DNA of 64,000 nucleotides from Paenibacillus polysaccharolyticus (GCF_900102085.1 NZ_FMVM01000015.1:62001-126000); one strand, 5' to 3'. Shown: positions 34,182 through 44,957, numbered from the stretch's first letter. The notes: generated by a model not told the origin, from the sequence alone. A program made the numbers and translations.

Positions 34182-37100
34182 TTACCACAGATCTTCCGGA
34201 ATGTATTTTAACATCGTTTCGGAGCCATCTGGATTGATCTTGTACGTATGCGTTCTTGTCGCTTCCTCAAGATGTCCGAATGACCATCTGCCCAAACGGT
34301 TGTCTGGATAAGAAGCTTCAACCCCGGTTAATGGGCCTCTGTACAACATCCCATTGATCATTTTGACAGCTTCCTCTCTGGTAAGCTGACTGTTGGGTTT
34401 GAAGGAGCCATTTTTGTATCCTGATAGGAATCCAAAACGGTATACCTCATCGATAGACTGCTCCGCCCAGCTCCCTTCAATATCGGTAAACGAGCTGATT
34501 CTCAAGACATTGTTCATCTTCAGCTCTCTTGCAACTCCGAGATAACGAGCAATGGCTGTTGCCAGTTCTGCCCGTGTGATCGGTTGATCTGGCTTGAACG
34601 TGTTATCTGCATAACCTTTAAATATCTCTTTGTTTACAACTGCTTCGATATAATCGGCTCCCCAGTAACTTGTAGCAACATCGCTGAACAGCTGAACGTG
34701 GTGAACCTCATCTTGCAATTGCAGTGTACGGGCAAAGATGGCAGCAATCTCTGCACGGGTAATGAGTCGTCCGGGTTTAACGTTACCATCTGGATATCCC
34801 ATAATGTAACGGGCGTGCTTATGTTCATAACGGTTAGAATACAACATCACCTTGATCAAGGATGCATCATCTTGTGTATTCGTAAGCGTAAGCTTGTGAT
34901 CCGTGCCTATACTAGCCGTTATGGTTCCAAAATCTTCACCTTCGTTCATATCGTTAACCTTGAGTTTGAACGTCAGCTTGCCTTGCGTTCCTCCCGTCAG
35001 CTTACCAACATTCCACTTGAGTTCTTGGCCTGTCAAAGCACCGCCGTTCGCATCCACCAAACTTAGCCCTGAAGGGATCTTAACTTTGATGTACACACCA
35101 TCGGCATCGATCGAGGTTTTATTGGCATAGATCACGGTGAAGGTAAGTGTGTCTCCTTCGCCACCCTTCATTTTGTCAACCAGAATCGCTGTAGCGAGAT
35201 CGATAGACCCCGAAGGCGTCGTAGTTGTTGGAACAGTTGCTGGTGGAGTTGAAGTTGTCGGTGAGTTTGATGCACCCGCACTCGTTCCTGCTCCTGATCC
35301 TGTTCCCCCAGATGTTGGCATAGGTGGCATGCTAAAGTTATACAGCACAATATCCGTACCCACATGAATCAGCGGTTGGCTTGGATCAACAACTCTGCTA
35401 TCAAAATCCTTATATCCAGCTCTCTTCGCAGTTAAATAATAGTCCGTATGCGGAAATACCATAAAGGCATATTGCCCTGTCGCATCACTTGTCTGCGGGT
35501 TGGCATTATCCGCTGGTGGGAAGTTATTCACCGGCGGCAAGTTAACAACCGTTCCGTTACTATAATGAAGTGTAACAACAGCACCAGTTATCGGTTGACC
35601 TGTTACGGAATCTGTAATTGTACCATACGGGTCAATAAGCACTTCACTGATGCTAATCTGTCCGTCTGCATTAATTTCGGCATTCATGTGCCCTACAACG
35701 ATAGGTTGTGTCCCGCCTCCTGGAAGCGGAATGTTATAGATGACTTTTGCCGTATAGCTGCCCTTGAGCACACTGTCGATATTAAATATACCATTGTGGT
35801 CAACTGGACCTGTATGATCGCCATTGCCATCATTGATCAATACATTGTAGCCACCGCCCACAGTCCCATCGAGCGTTGCGGATTCCCCTTGTGTTTTTCC
35901 AACCAGGACAATACCTGATACGGTTTTATTTCCATCAAAGGAATGGCCATCCACACTTCCGTTTACGGGGACGTTCTGATTAAACGTGACCGATTTCTGC
36001 TGACCGTTGATCTCAACCAGCTTTGTAATCGATACATCGTACGTCACATTCCCCTGCGGTATAGCAATGGTGTATGCCCCATCAACTCCTGTAATAGCAA
36101 CCGCGTGAAAATCAGCAATGCCATCTCCGTCAAAATCTTTACTTACTTTAATCGTGGAACCTGCTAACGGATGTCCTGCCTGGTCTGTGACAACACCTGT
36201 AATAACCCCAGGAGTAATCGTGATATAGATTGTGTCACTAACCTGGATACCCTTTTGGCTATCATCTACGGTTGCCGTCAGCGGTATGGATACCGATCCC
36301 GCACCCCCAAGAACTGCTGCAGTAAAGGTTGTCTTAGCAACGCCTTGTGCATCCGTCAGAACCGTTATCGTATTGGTATTTCCGGTAAAATGACCGTACG
36401 TTGTATTCGGTACTTCAAACACAACTTCAACGCCTGCCTGAGGACGCCCCTCTTTATCGGTTATCACCGTCTTAAATTCGGATGTAGCCGTACCATTACC
36501 AAGTATGGATGAGGGGTTGGCTGTTAATGTTATCTCGTAATCCACAAGTTCAAAATCTTCGGTGATACGTCCGTTTCCATTCACATTGGCTGTAGACACA
36601 GAGACTTCTCTATGTGCCGGGCTATATCCATCACGCACAATTTCCAAAATATAATTATTGATGACAACGTCTTCGAAATTGTACTTCCCATTTGGATCGG
36701 TCGTAGTACGCCCCTTCTCTTTACCCGCAAGGTCGCGCAAAATTACAGTAGCACCAGATACCGGATTTTGGGTCTCTTTATCTCTGATTGTTCCATCAAT
36801 GCTAGGGTTGATAAATGTGATTGTAACCGTAGCTTCGTTGGAATTACCTACTCCATCATAAGCCTGATAAGTGAACGTCACACTGCCAGATATTTCTCCA
36901 GCAGGCACAAACGTAAATGAACCATCAGTTTTAACATTCAGTGTACCCTTGCTTGTATCACTCAGGGAGCTGATGTTCACTGCAGTAAGCGTACTGTTCC
37001 CTACAACGGTATCATTCGATAGAATACCAGTTGCCGCAGGAACGTTCAGCGTACGGCCCTTCACTACCTGATAGCTGTCATTCTCAGCTGTAGACAGCTT

Positions 37101-40100
37101 ACTGAATTTTGCATAATAGTCTCCAGCTGAGGAAACCGTCAATGGATAAACTTTATCCGTACTTACAGGTGTACCTGTGCCTTCCTCGTTGTCATACCAT
37201 CCTGCGAAGGCATAGCCTGAAGCTGGATTTGCCGTAATCGTTGCCGATTCGCCAAGTGCGTAGACACCGTCACCTTCTGTTACGCCACCAACATTACCAA
37301 TGACATGAGTCGTGATCGGCACTTTGATGGTGATGGTAACCGTAGCTGAACTTGAGTAGGCTGTCCCGTCATAGGTCTCATAAGTAAATGTCACATTACC
37401 CGATGCATTTGCGTCCGCAACAAACGTAAACGATCCGTCCGGATTTACATGTAGTGTACCTTTGCTCGTATCACTAAGCGAACTGACATGGTCCACGGTG
37501 AGCGGATGATTCTCATCATCGGTATCGTTAGAGAGCAAGCCCTTCTCCGCTGGAACATCCAGTGTGTCTCCGCTTCTAACGTTGTAGCTGTCGTTTTTCG
37601 CGGTTGGCTTATGTGCAGGTGGTGTAATGTTAATCGTTACCGTCGCTTCATTCGATAGGGCAGAACCATTATTAGCTTTGTAGGTGAATGTCACACTACC
37701 CGATGCTTCTGCTTCCGCCACAAAGGTGAATGATCCATTTGAATATACATTCAGTGTGCCCTTGCCTTCATCGCTGATTGAACTGATGCTTACAGCAGTA
37801 AGTGTACGTCCCTCACCATCCGTATCGTTGAGCAAAATGCCCTCTTCCACTGGAACACTGAGAGTTTCTCCTCTCACAACGCTATAAGTATCATCACGGG
37901 CTACGGGTAGCGATGTAAACTTTGCATAGTAATCCTGATTCGTCTGAACATTGAACTGATAAGTTGCATCCGTACTTACAGGAGTCCCTGTTCCTGATTG
38001 GTTGTCATACCATCCTACGAATGTATAACCCTGATTCGGAGTCGCTGTGATTGTCGCAGCATCACCAATGTTATAGGTGGCATCCCCTACAGATGTACCC
38101 CCAACGGCTCCAATAACATGCGTGTTGATTACAGCTGTGGTCACGTTGGTTACATCCGTAGATACCGTATTGGACGCAAGGTTAATTCCTGGAATGACAG
38201 CATTATCGCTATCTAACGTCTGCGGCGTGCCCGGTGCAGTTTTCGTAAAAGTAAGCACCTTGCTGTCATTGGCTGGAACATCAATCCCTGTTTGGGTTTG
38301 GCCATCGCTAATGACGCTGAGCCCTGTAATAGCTGTATTTGTATAGTTATAGATGGTCACTTTGTAATCTATAGACCCGTTAATTGGAACGGTTGCCGGG
38401 CCTGTCTTCATAATTCCCATCTGCAAATCAAGCTTCCCGTTGTTTCCAAGTCTCATAATGGCCTTGCCACTATTCAGCGATTCCTCGGTTACATACGTTG
38501 CGCCGATTCCACCCGTTTTGGAAATGGTCTGTTTACTTGTTAAAGCCTGATAATAGGGACTGTCAGCAGGTGGGTGGAAGTACGCTGCCGTCTTGGCTCC
38601 ATCACTCGCATTGCCCGCATTGATGTAACGGGATATGTCCGTCACCTGATCAGGTGCTACTTGAAATGTCGGTTTTACTTTATAACTGATTTTAAAAGAA
38701 CCGTTTGCTGGCGCGCTATAGTCTCCAGGCTGCGGACTTGTCCGGTTTTTGAAACGGTAAATATGCGATTGCATATCATCTGCGTCAATATACCATGTAA
38801 GACTGCTAACGCCTGCGACGGTTTTAATGACCGCCTTACTTCCATACCCCGCGAATGAATACGCTGTACCACCGTTTATATTCGTACTTGTGTCTACTGT
38901 CGCAACAGCATCCCCGATTTTTAACGTGGACAGATCCACAGCAAAATCATTGCTGATATCGTCTGCAACAACAATAGCACTCGCGATATCTGCCGTTTCC
39001 CCACCGTTCCCCAGATCCGTGGTTTCCGGTATGTTGAGAAGCGGAAGTATCGTTGTAGTAGCCTCAACATCATTGGTTAAACCGGAGAAAGCTGATTTCA
39101 CAATGTCATACGTTGGGGCAAATGTGTAATAACTACTGTATACAAACGAATTGGCATAGTTAAATCCATTAGGCCCCTGAGATGCATATGCACTCAGTTT
39201 GTCATATGTGTTCTTGGCAGTACCATAGTTATAATTACTATCTTCCTTATTCTCGTTGACTCGTTTCGGATCAAGTCCTGCCCACGCATACACAGGCTCG
39301 TTACCGTTATACGGTCCATTGATCGCCGTTGTGGAACCCAACCCTACAGTATACACTTTGGACTGAGTGGCTTCTCCCCCATTGTATTCGGTGTATTTAC
39401 GGTCCATAAGATCCTTCATATATGCACCGGTAAGAATGGTTAACGCAGCAATTTCCGGATCACCTGTATTTGCCAAACCGACGCCCGCTGTAGCTGGCAC
39501 ATACTTGTTAACATTCGTTCCGCTTTGATTATAATTCGGGATTGTTGTAGCCTCAGCTAATGCATTGGCAAAATTGGTCTCAAATGAACTGCCTTTCGGC
39601 GAAAGAGACCATGCTTTCTTGGCATGAATTGCCGCTCCATCAGATAGAAGGAATAAATAAGGCTGTCGCTTTGGACCTGCTCCCTTCGTTCCCACCTTAC
39701 TCATCGTCTTCGAGACACCGTACATGATTCCGTCCTGAGTGGGAGTGCCGGGCCCTAGTCCAACTGCAGGTTGTGTTCCAACGGAACTACCATCTTTGAT
39801 TAGATTACTGTTCAAAGTAACCGTTTGAGTATTGCCACCTACGTATTTCAGATAGTCTTCTGTACCATGACCCGAACTAAATTCGTAATGTCCCATCTCC
39901 ATAAATGTACCGAGATGGTTAGCATCAGCTGATCCGCCGAACCAATATACCGCAACACGGTTGTTGGAATTGGCGTTCATGACTGTACGGATGGCGTCAT
40001 TTGCAGCCTTAGCCATAGCTTCTACGCGATAATAAACGCCTGCATCTCCAGCTGTGAGCGCTATTTCTTTACCGCTGCGGGTACCCATTGAAGAACTCAT

Positions 40101-40481
40101 ATCCAAAATAAAAGTTACGTCTGCCGCAGATCCGTTCGCATTGCTGTTACCGCCAACGCCTGGATTCGTGGAGTTGGATGTCATATATTCTTGTGCTAGC
40201 GCAGATAATTGAATATTGAATGTACCATCATTCTCTGCCGTAACACTCTTGTCTGTCCAGATCCGTCCATCTGAGGCAGCTGTACCGAAGCCAGCAGGTG
40301 CTGTATCTGTGACCGGATCGGCCATTAACTTCACACGATATTGCTTGTAGTTTGCCTCTGCTGTGGTTGGAGCGTTATCTGCATAGGCTACTGAACCTAA
40401 TAATGCAGATAGGCCACTCCCCCCCAGGATTAAACATACCGTGAGCACAATAGAAATGATTTTTTTGATGCCTTTGGTCAT
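34182..40481 (-). CDS. Giant SLH-anchored surface protein with vWA and cadherin-like domains
   Basis: A 2,099-residue exported protein. A signal peptide ends near AYADN (~36). A von Willebrand A domain (~120-460) has the metal site DMSSS (DxSxS). Two InlB/Bacterial_repeat modules (~786-856, ~1056-1129) alternate with three cadherin/VCBS-like repeats (~859, ~959, ~1134) sharing LLSNDT and GSFTFV. Then come a carboxypeptidase-regulatory fold, an invasin-like Big_1 domain, further stalk modules, a Ser/Thr/Pro linker, a DUF11 domain (~1767-1867) and three SLH modules (~1894-2077). It is a long non-covalent wall-attached stalk ending in a ligand-binding head. GGAGG precedes ATG 40481. Confidence 0.9.
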   Translation of the reverse strand: MTKGIKKIISIVLTVCLILGGSGLSALLGSVAYADNAPTTAEANYKQYRVKLMADPVTDTAPAGFGTAASDGRIWTDKSVTAENDGTFNIQLSALAQEYMTSNSTNPGVGGNSNANGSAADVTFILDMSSSMGTRSGKEIALTAGDAGVYYRVEAMAKAANDAIRTVMNANSNNRVAVYWFGGSADANHLGTFMEMGHYEFSSGHGTEDYLKYVGGNTQTVTLNSNLIKDGSSVGTQPAVGLGPGTPTQDGIMYGVSKTMSKVGTKGAGPKRQPYLFLLSDGAAIHAKKAWSLSPKGSSFETNFANALAEATTIPNYNQSGTNVNKYVPATAGVGLANTGDPEIAALTILTGAYMKDLMDRKYTEYNGGEATQSKVYTVGLGSTTAINGPYNGNEPVYAWAGLDPKRVNENKEDSNYNYGTAKNTYDKLSAYASQGPNGFNYANSFVYSSYYTFAPTYDIVKSAFSGLTNDVEATTTILPLLNIPETTDLGNGGETADIASAIVVADDISNDFAVDLSTLKIGDAVATVDTSTNINGGTAYSFAGYGSKAVIKTVAGVSSLTWYIDADDMQSHIYRFKNRTSPQPGDYSAPANGSFKISYKVKPTFQVAPDQVTDISRYINAGNASDGAKTAAYFHPPADSPYYQALTSKQTISKTGGIGATYVTEESLNSGKAIMRLGNNGKLDLQMGIMKTGPATVPINGSIDYKVTIYNYTNTAITGLSVISDGQTQTGIDVPANDSKVLTFTKTAPGTPQTLDSDNAVIPGINLASNTVSTDVTNVTTAVINTHVIGAVGGTSVGDATYNIGDAATITATPNQGYTFVGWYDNQSGTGTPVSTDATYQFNVQTNQDYYAKFTSLPVARDDTYSVVRGETLSVPVEEGILLNDTDGEGRTLTAVSISSISDEGKGTLNVYSNGSFTFVAEAEASGSVTFTYKANNGSALSNEATVTINITPPAHKPTAKNDSYNVRSGDTLDVPAEKGLLSNDTDDENHPLTVDHVSSLSDTSKGTLHVNPDGSFTFVADANASGNVTFTYETYDGTAYSSSATVTITIKVPITTHVIGNVGGVTEGDGVYALGESATITANPASGYAFAGWYDNEEGTGTPVSTDKVYPLTVSSAGDYYAKFSKLSTAENDSYQVVKGRTLNVPAATGILSNDTVVGNSTLTAVNISSLSDTSKGTLNVKTDGSFTFVPAGEISGSVTFTYQAYDGVGNSNEATVTITFINPSIDGTIRDKETQNPVSGATVILRDLAGKEKGRTTTDPNGKYNFEDVVINNYILEIVRDGYSPAHREVSVSTANVNGNGRITEDFELVDYEITLTANPSSILGNGTATSEFKTVITDKEGRPQAGVEVVFEVPNTTYGHFTGNTNTITVLTDAQGVAKTTFTAAVLGGAGSVSIPLTATVDDSQKGIQVSDTIYITITPGVITGVVTDQAGHPLAGSTIKVSKDFDGDGIADFHAVAITGVDGAYTIAIPQGNVTYDVSITKLVEINGQQKSVTFNQNVPVNGSVDGHSFDGNKTVSGIVLVGKTQGESATLDGTVGGGYNVLINDGNGDHTGPVDHNGIFNIDSVLKGSYTAKVIYNIPLPGGGTQPIVVGHMNAEINADGQISISEVLIDPYGTITDSVTGQPITGAVVTLHYSNGTVVNLPPVNNFPPADNANPQTSDATGQYAFMVFPHTDYYLTAKRAGYKDFDSRVVDPSQPLIHVGTDIVLYNFSMPPMPTSGGTGSGAGTSAGASNSPTTSTPPATVPTTTTPSGSIDLATAILVDKMKGGEGDTLTFTVIYANKTSIDADGVYIKVKIPSGLSLVDANGGALTGQELKWNVGKLTGGTQGKLTFKLKVNDMNEGEDFGTITASIGTDHKLTLTNTQDDASLIKVMLYSNRYEHKHARYIMGYPDGNVKPGRLITRAEIAAIFARTLQLQDEVHHVQLFSDVATSYWGADYIEAVVNKEIFKGYADNTFKPDQPITRAELATAIARYLGVARELKMNNVLRISSFTDIEGSWAEQSIDEVYRFGFLSGYKNGSFKPNSQLTREEAVKMINGMLYRGPLTGVEASYPDNRLGRWSFGHLEEATRTHTYKINPDGSETMLKYIPEDLW

Positions 40482-40872
40482 ATCCTTTTTGCCTCCATAT
40501 AAAATTGAAATGTAACTGGTTTCTTGCTGTAGATAATTCTGAATCCCCTTTCATATATGCAACCCAGTTAACTTGCTATAGGGAATTCTTATACTCAACT
40601 TACAATGAAGTGCTCTCACAAAGTGACTCTACTAATGATATGACCTACTTTCTATATCAAAATGATTAGCGAGGATTAGTATAACCTCTGTCTCTAAACA
40701 AATACTGAACAAGCATTTATTGAGATTATTTCGTAGCTGCTTCACTCGTTTCATATGTTTACCGCTTCAAAGGAATGGTTATGGTTTCAGTAACATTGGG
40801 GATTCGATTTTAACAAACAAAATGAGATGCACGTTCAATTCGGATGATGAACATAATTAAGGATGTGATGAT
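40482..40872. other. Divergent intergenic region, no clear content
   Basis: It separates the giant SLH gene from a small membrane-protein gene. Presumed promoters of both lie here, but no -10/-35 pair, structured RNA or ORF was convincing. Confidence 0.4.
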
Positions 40873-41421
40873 TTGACAGGAGTTGTAGGCGTACTAATGT
40901 TAATCATAGGTCTAATTATGGCCATATCACCTTACTCCTTTTGGTATTTCAGGTTAGGATGGAAACTTAAAGATGCCAAGCCTAGCGATTTAGCATTACG
41001 TGCTGAGCGGTTCTTAGGGGTAATTTTCGTCATTGTTGGTTCCATACTCATTGTCTCAAGCTGCTCATCTAGTCATGGGAAAGACCACGACTGGGCAGAC
41101 CATTTTAAAGAAAGACTCTCTGCAGGGCAATTACAAGAAATCAACATCGGCCTGTTTAATCCAGTAACATTAACGGATGAAGAGACAAAAACAGTTACTG
41201 GCATGATGCAACATGCAGAGCTGAGGCCTATGGATTTCGAGGAAAGTTCTGGAGCAAGCAATATAGGGGAAATAATTTTTAAAGATGGTACTCGCTTGGA
41301 ATTAATCATTTTTGGATCATCTGGTGGTATTGAATTGCAATCCGATTCTACCGATGCACATTATGAAATCGTAAGTGATAAATTAGAAAATTGGTTTCGT
41401 TCAAATTATACAAATCAATAA
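40873..41421 (+). CDS. Small membrane protein with DUF6199-like N-terminus
   Basis: A 182-residue protein. Helix 1 (~3-18) and helix 2 (~47-63) flank a short loop with WKLKDAKPSDLALRAERFLG, the pattern of DUF6199 proteins. The ~115-residue C-terminal part is hydrophilic and unrecognised. AAGGA lies nine bases before TTG 40873. Alone on its strand, with a terminator following. Function unknown. Confidence 0.7.
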   Translation: MTGVVGVLMLIIGLIMAISPYSFWYFRLGWKLKDAKPSDLALRAERFLGVIFVIVGSILIVSSCSSSHGKDHDWADHFKERLSAGQLQEINIGLFNPVTLTDEETKTVTGMMQHAELRPMDFEESSGASNIGEIIFKDGTRLELIIFGSSGGIELQSDSTDAHYEIVSDKLENWFRSNYTNQ

Positions 41422-41423
41422 CA

Positions 41424-41454
41424 AGAGCCCATCCTGCCGGGGCTCTTTCTTCTT
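41424..41454 (+). terminator. Terminator after the small membrane-protein gene
   Basis: AGAGCCC, a loop and GGGGCTCT followed by TTCTTCTTG, directly after the stop codon. Confidence 0.8.
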
Positions 41455-41809
41455 GTCTAAGAGATTAGCTTGGCTGTCATAGTATACATACATCACTTCA
41501 GATAACTCAAGCTAGACCCTTCTTTTATAAAACCCAACTTTTGTATCATATAAATTTTTTTTATATATCTGGAGTCCGTGTTTATCTGGTTCTAATCTGA
41601 CTCCTGCGTTAATTCTAGTTCGCCTTGCCCGATTCTCCAGTATAGTTTTCAGTTATATGTACTAAATTTGTTGTTATACGAACTACTTATGGTATGGGTA
41701 AAAATAACTACTATTTTTTTCGAAAAAAGGTACTACATTTACAATTCTTATTCATTTTGGTATCTTTAAACCTCGACAAATTACAATCCAATATTTAGGA
41801 GGTTTTATC
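41455..41809. other. Intergenic region before a secreted-protein gene
   Basis: AT-rich, with the RBS TAGGAGG at its end. No ORF or structured element was recognised. Confidence 0.4.
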
Positions 41810-43102
41810 TTGAAAAAGTTAATGTCTTTGTTCCTTGCGACTACATTACTCACTTTTTCTCTAGGTACTAGTGTCTCTGCATCCGATGAAGTATCTAAAG
41901 ATCGTATCCAAATTCCAAGTAATACCGTATATAGTTTGGATACTAAGGGTGAGAAATTAGGCAAATCAGCCAATTTTGATTCCAGTAGTGTAGATATCAA
42001 ATCTATGGAGAGTAACGGTGCAGATTCTGTTTCCTTATCCGGTAATGTGAAGACTAGCACTGGAGAGAAAGAATTCCAACTTACAGGCGGGTTAAAGAAG
42101 GCTGGTTATACGGACAGTCTGATTGTAGGAGAATTAAAGGATAACAAGGACAATTTTGAAGTTGTCTACTTCGGAATTGATCGCAAACCCAACAGCAATC
42201 TAGCTTTATTGCGAGATAAATTCAAGAATGATGATACTGTTGTTAAACTGTATTTGCTTGAAAAGAATACAAGAACCTTTACGTTTTTGGAAACGGATCA
42301 GTTAAATGATAAACTTCATACAGATCAGATGTTTAACAATTCGGGCTCTTTTGAAGATGCAGAACATACAGACATGTTTTGGTACGGGAAAGTATTTGAA
42401 CCCGTTCGAGAAGAAACCAACGATGGACTAACAACATTTGCTGCGTCTCTGGCAAGTGGTAAGTCGGACAAAACATATACTGCAGTATACAACGCGGGTG
42501 TTGCTACAATAACAGAAAAAATGACGGTAAGAGCTTATGTTGAGGGTCCCTCATCTCTTAGTGGAGGTTCTGGGGATTTTACCACAAAACTTTATCCCCT
42601 GTCCGTAAGTACGACATCTAACGTAGGAACCGTTAACTCCAAAACCTCAGGCTGGAGAATGGGAGTTCATCAAGATACAACCCTTGAAGCTTATACAGCT
42701 CCTGGGGATGTAATACGGTCTATTATGTGGGATTCATCTTATAGTACCCTTGGAAAATTAAAACTGAATGTAGCTTGGGGACTGTCGGTTCCTAATACAG
42801 GTTTGTCTTTTGGAGTAGGGTATACGAATTCACAGAACATTGCAGCTGGAACATTAAAGGTATATGACAATAGTGGTAGCAGTAAAGTAAGAAGATCAAA
42901 ATTAACGATTCCGAAAAGTCAAAGGCTGGAGCTTCCAAGCCACTCCTTTGATTCTGTTATTAAAGTTGGTCACTACAGTACACCAAAACAGAAAACATTA
43001 AACCTCAAATTCACTTATTATATCTCAAACATTCAGGATAATTACAACGCAGCTACAGGACCACAAACGCATAATCTATCTTTCTCTTACAACTCGAAAT
43101 AA
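41810..43102 (+). CDS. Secreted protein of unknown function, 430 residues
   Basis: TAGGAGG precedes TTG 41810. A typical signal peptide (KK, hydrophobic core, cut near SVSAS) covers ~25 residues. The middle (~75-215) is charged. The C-terminal ~200 residues are rich in Ser, Thr, Gly and alternating hydrophobics, suggesting a large beta-sandwich. No catalytic or wall-anchor motif is seen, so it is probably released. A perfect terminator follows. I do not recognise the family. Confidence 0.7.
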   Translation: MKKLMSLFLATTLLTFSLGTSVSASDEVSKDRIQIPSNTVYSLDTKGEKLGKSANFDSSSVDIKSMESNGADSVSLSGNVKTSTGEKEFQLTGGLKKAGYTDSLIVGELKDNKDNFEVVYFGIDRKPNSNLALLRDKFKNDDTVVKLYLLEKNTRTFTFLETDQLNDKLHTDQMFNNSGSFEDAEHTDMFWYGKVFEPVREETNDGLTTFAASLASGKSDKTYTAVYNAGVATITEKMTVRAYVEGPSSLSGGSGDFTTKLYPLSVSTTSNVGTVNSKTSGWRMGVHQDTTLEAYTAPGDVIRSIMWDSSYSTLGKLKLNVAWGLSVPNTGLSFGVGYTNSQNIAAGTLKVYDNSGSSKVRRSKLTIPKSQRLELPSHSFDSVIKVGHYSTPKQKTLNLKFTYYISNIQDNYNAATGPQTHNLSFSYNSK

Positions 43103-43116
43103 TTCATCAAATCAGG

Positions 43117-43144
43117 AACACCCGCTATGCGGGTGTTTTTTTTC
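43117..43144 (+). terminator. Terminator after the 430-residue secreted-protein gene
   Basis: AACACCCGC-TAT-GCGGGTGTT followed by a run of T. Confidence 0.95.
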
Positions 43145-43277
43145 GTGCGTTTCACGTACTCAACGGGCTAAAGCTATAACAAAAAGCCTTAGGAAAGATC
43201 CAAAGGCTAAATCGTTTTAATGGCGTAGGATAAACTGCACAATGTTTGCTTCAGAATTTCATTTTCCGAATTACATT

Positions 43278-43302
43278 AAGGGCCTCCTTTACAGTATGGC
43301 CC
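43278..43302 (-). terminator. Hairpin after the CD3324-family gene (GGGCC family)
   Basis: GGGCC-TCCTTTACAGTAT-GGCCC, ~10 bp past the minus-strand stop codon. Similar hairpins occur at 44901, 48073 and 63259. Confidence 0.5.
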
Positions 43303-43312
43303 AGCTATTAAA

Positions 43313-44008
43313 TCAAACTTTATTAACAAAAATGAATACATTGCCGAAATGTTTCATGAATCTTTTATACTCGGCATTTTCTTTTAATACAATGATGGAG
43401 GGATAGGCATTTATTTTGCGTTGTTTCAGCGAAGCGAGAAATTCCTTCTGCATCATGCAATGAAACTTTCCTTCTCTATACTGAATAAGAAGTGGTGGGG
43501 ACATCGATGTATCATCACTTTCGCTTGCTACGTTCTCCACGTTATCGAATTCTTCATACTGAATAAGGCGTAATGGAAACTGCACCACTCCAAAGTATAA
43601 ACCATCTTCCTTTATAAGTCCCTGCACATCGGGAGAGGCCTGGCAAGTGAGCAACAGATAACATTGTATCCATTCTTCAAGCATGCCGGTATTGGCATAG
43701 CTTACAGCTGATTCTATTGTCGGAGAATACGTTAATTGTGCATCGGTATGCTTCGAGTAGATGATTTTCTTAATGGAGTCCAGAGATAAATAATATTCAT
43801 CCGCAAGTTCTGATACAGTGAGCCCATGAGCGTACTTATTTCGGATCATTTGATTGCGCTTTCTGAGTTGAGTTCGGTAACCGGACGTTTCGCCCCAACC
43901 CTTTTTTTCCTCCCCGGAAGGAATATACAATAGTTTGCCTGCCGCATACTTCTGAACTTCTTTTATCAGTTCCTCGGGGAGGACATCGCTAGCATTGATA
44001 TATTTCAT
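43313..44008 (-). CDS. CD3324-family helix-turn-helix protein with extra C-terminal domain
   Basis: A 231-residue protein. Residues 1-90 match the CD3324 family: MKYINASDVLPEELIKEVQKY, then LLYIPSGEEKKGWGETSGYR and a helix-turn-helix ending in LSLDSIKKIIYS. CD3324 proteins are normally ~90 residues; here ~140 residues of unknown fold are added. It lies 11 bp after the kinase-like gene, so they form an operon. It probably binds DNA; the target is unknown. A fragment of a related gene's 3' end is at 48097-48140. Confidence 0.75.
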   Translation of the reverse strand: MKYINASDVLPEELIKEVQKYAAGKLLYIPSGEEKKGWGETSGYRTQLRKRNQMIRNKYAHGLTVSELADEYYLSLDSIKKIIYSKHTDAQLTYSPTIESAVSYANTGMLEEWIQCYLLLTCQASPDVQGLIKEDGLYFGVVQFPLRLIQYEEFDNVENVASESDDTSMSPPLLIQYREGKFHCMMQKEFLASLKQRKINAYPSIIVLKENAEYKRFMKHFGNVFIFVNKV

Positions 44009-44019
44009 AATATCACCAT

Positions 44020-44724
44020 CTATAAAGCGTAAATTCGATCTTTTAGTTCACTGATAGACTTCATAATGGACCGGCAGGACTCCGTATCATCAATAGATGC
44101 GTGCCAGCGCAAGACGTCAATGCCTTTATAATAAGCCATACATAGAAATCTTTCCTGAAAATCGGGTATGACAATCTCCCTTTTTTTGCAGTAATCAAAT
44201 AATAATTCTGGAATACGCAAGTATGGCTTATTTAAATCCATAATTACAAAATCGAGAAGAAAATCGCCGATGCCGGATCTGCTCCAGTCAGGGAATCCAA
44301 CCGTCGTTTTGCCATCCGTGATCAGATTAACGAAGAATGTATTGTTATAGACCAAATAGCGTTTCCCCTCACAATACGGGATTCTATCCTTCATTTCCTG
44401 CAAATATGTTTCAAAAAATTCACGATCAAGTATCGTTGTCTCGAACATCTCCTGCCAATTGTACCAATAGCCCTCTTGAGGTTCTGCGAATGTTTCGATC
44501 AGAAATTCTTTACAGCTTCCGTATTCTGTTTTGCATTCCTCATCAAATTCACCGTAGCCCTCAATTCCCTGGATATCAGATACATGAATTTCCATGATCT
44601 TGTCAAAAAATAGCTCGTGGCACTCAGCAAACTCTTCCAGGTTTAATTGATCAGCGATACGTCCATTCGGCGTCATATTTACGTTTCCAGATAGCATCGA
44701 ACGAATCATGTGGTCCTTACTCAT
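44020..44724 (-). CDS. Truncated, catalytically degenerate aminoglycoside-phosphotransferase-like protein
   Basis: A 234-residue protein resembling the C-lobe of hygromycin-type phosphotransferases. Where active enzymes have the HGD brake and base, this one has VYNN. The later N (FFVN) and the metal aspartate (GFPDWS) are kept, followed by the typical SGIGDFLLDF. The N-lobe that binds ATP is missing. ATG 44724 has GGGAGAAG upstream; a longer frame reaches 44745. It is therefore either a pseudokinase with a binding role or a decaying resistance-type gene. It is first in an operon with the CD3324-type gene. Confidence 0.65.
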   Translation of the reverse strand: MSKDHMIRSMLSGNVNMTPNGRIADQLNLEEFAECHELFFDKIMEIHVSDIQGIEGYGEFDEECKTEYGSCKEFLIETFAEPQEGYWYNWQEMFETTILDREFFETYLQEMKDRIPYCEGKRYLVYNNTFFVNLITDGKTTVGFPDWSRSGIGDFLLDFVIMDLNKPYLRIPELLFDYCKKREIVIPDFQERFLCMAYYKGIDVLRWHASIDDTESCRSIMKSISELKDRIYAL

Positions 44725-44900
44725 CTCTTCTTCTCCCTTTCTCAATTAAGATTCATCAGGTTCGCATCTGACATAAGAAAAGGATACCACTCGAATGATG
44801 CGGGATATAGGCAATGAATATCTTAAGTGAACTTTACATAGCTCTATAAAAATTCCCCTATACTTGGATCAGGGTTTACCATGCTGTGTTCAAACATACG

Positions 44901-44932
44901 TTTAAGGCCATCCTCTGATGGATGGCCTTAAA
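44901..44932 (-). terminator. Hairpin after the AraC-type gene
   Basis: TTTAAGGCCATC-CTCTGATG-GATGGCCTTAAA, a strong stem 26 bp beyond the minus-strand stop codon; A/T-rich flanks on both strands. Confidence 0.65.
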
Positions 44933-44957
44933 TACAAGTAACCGCACTACTATTCTA

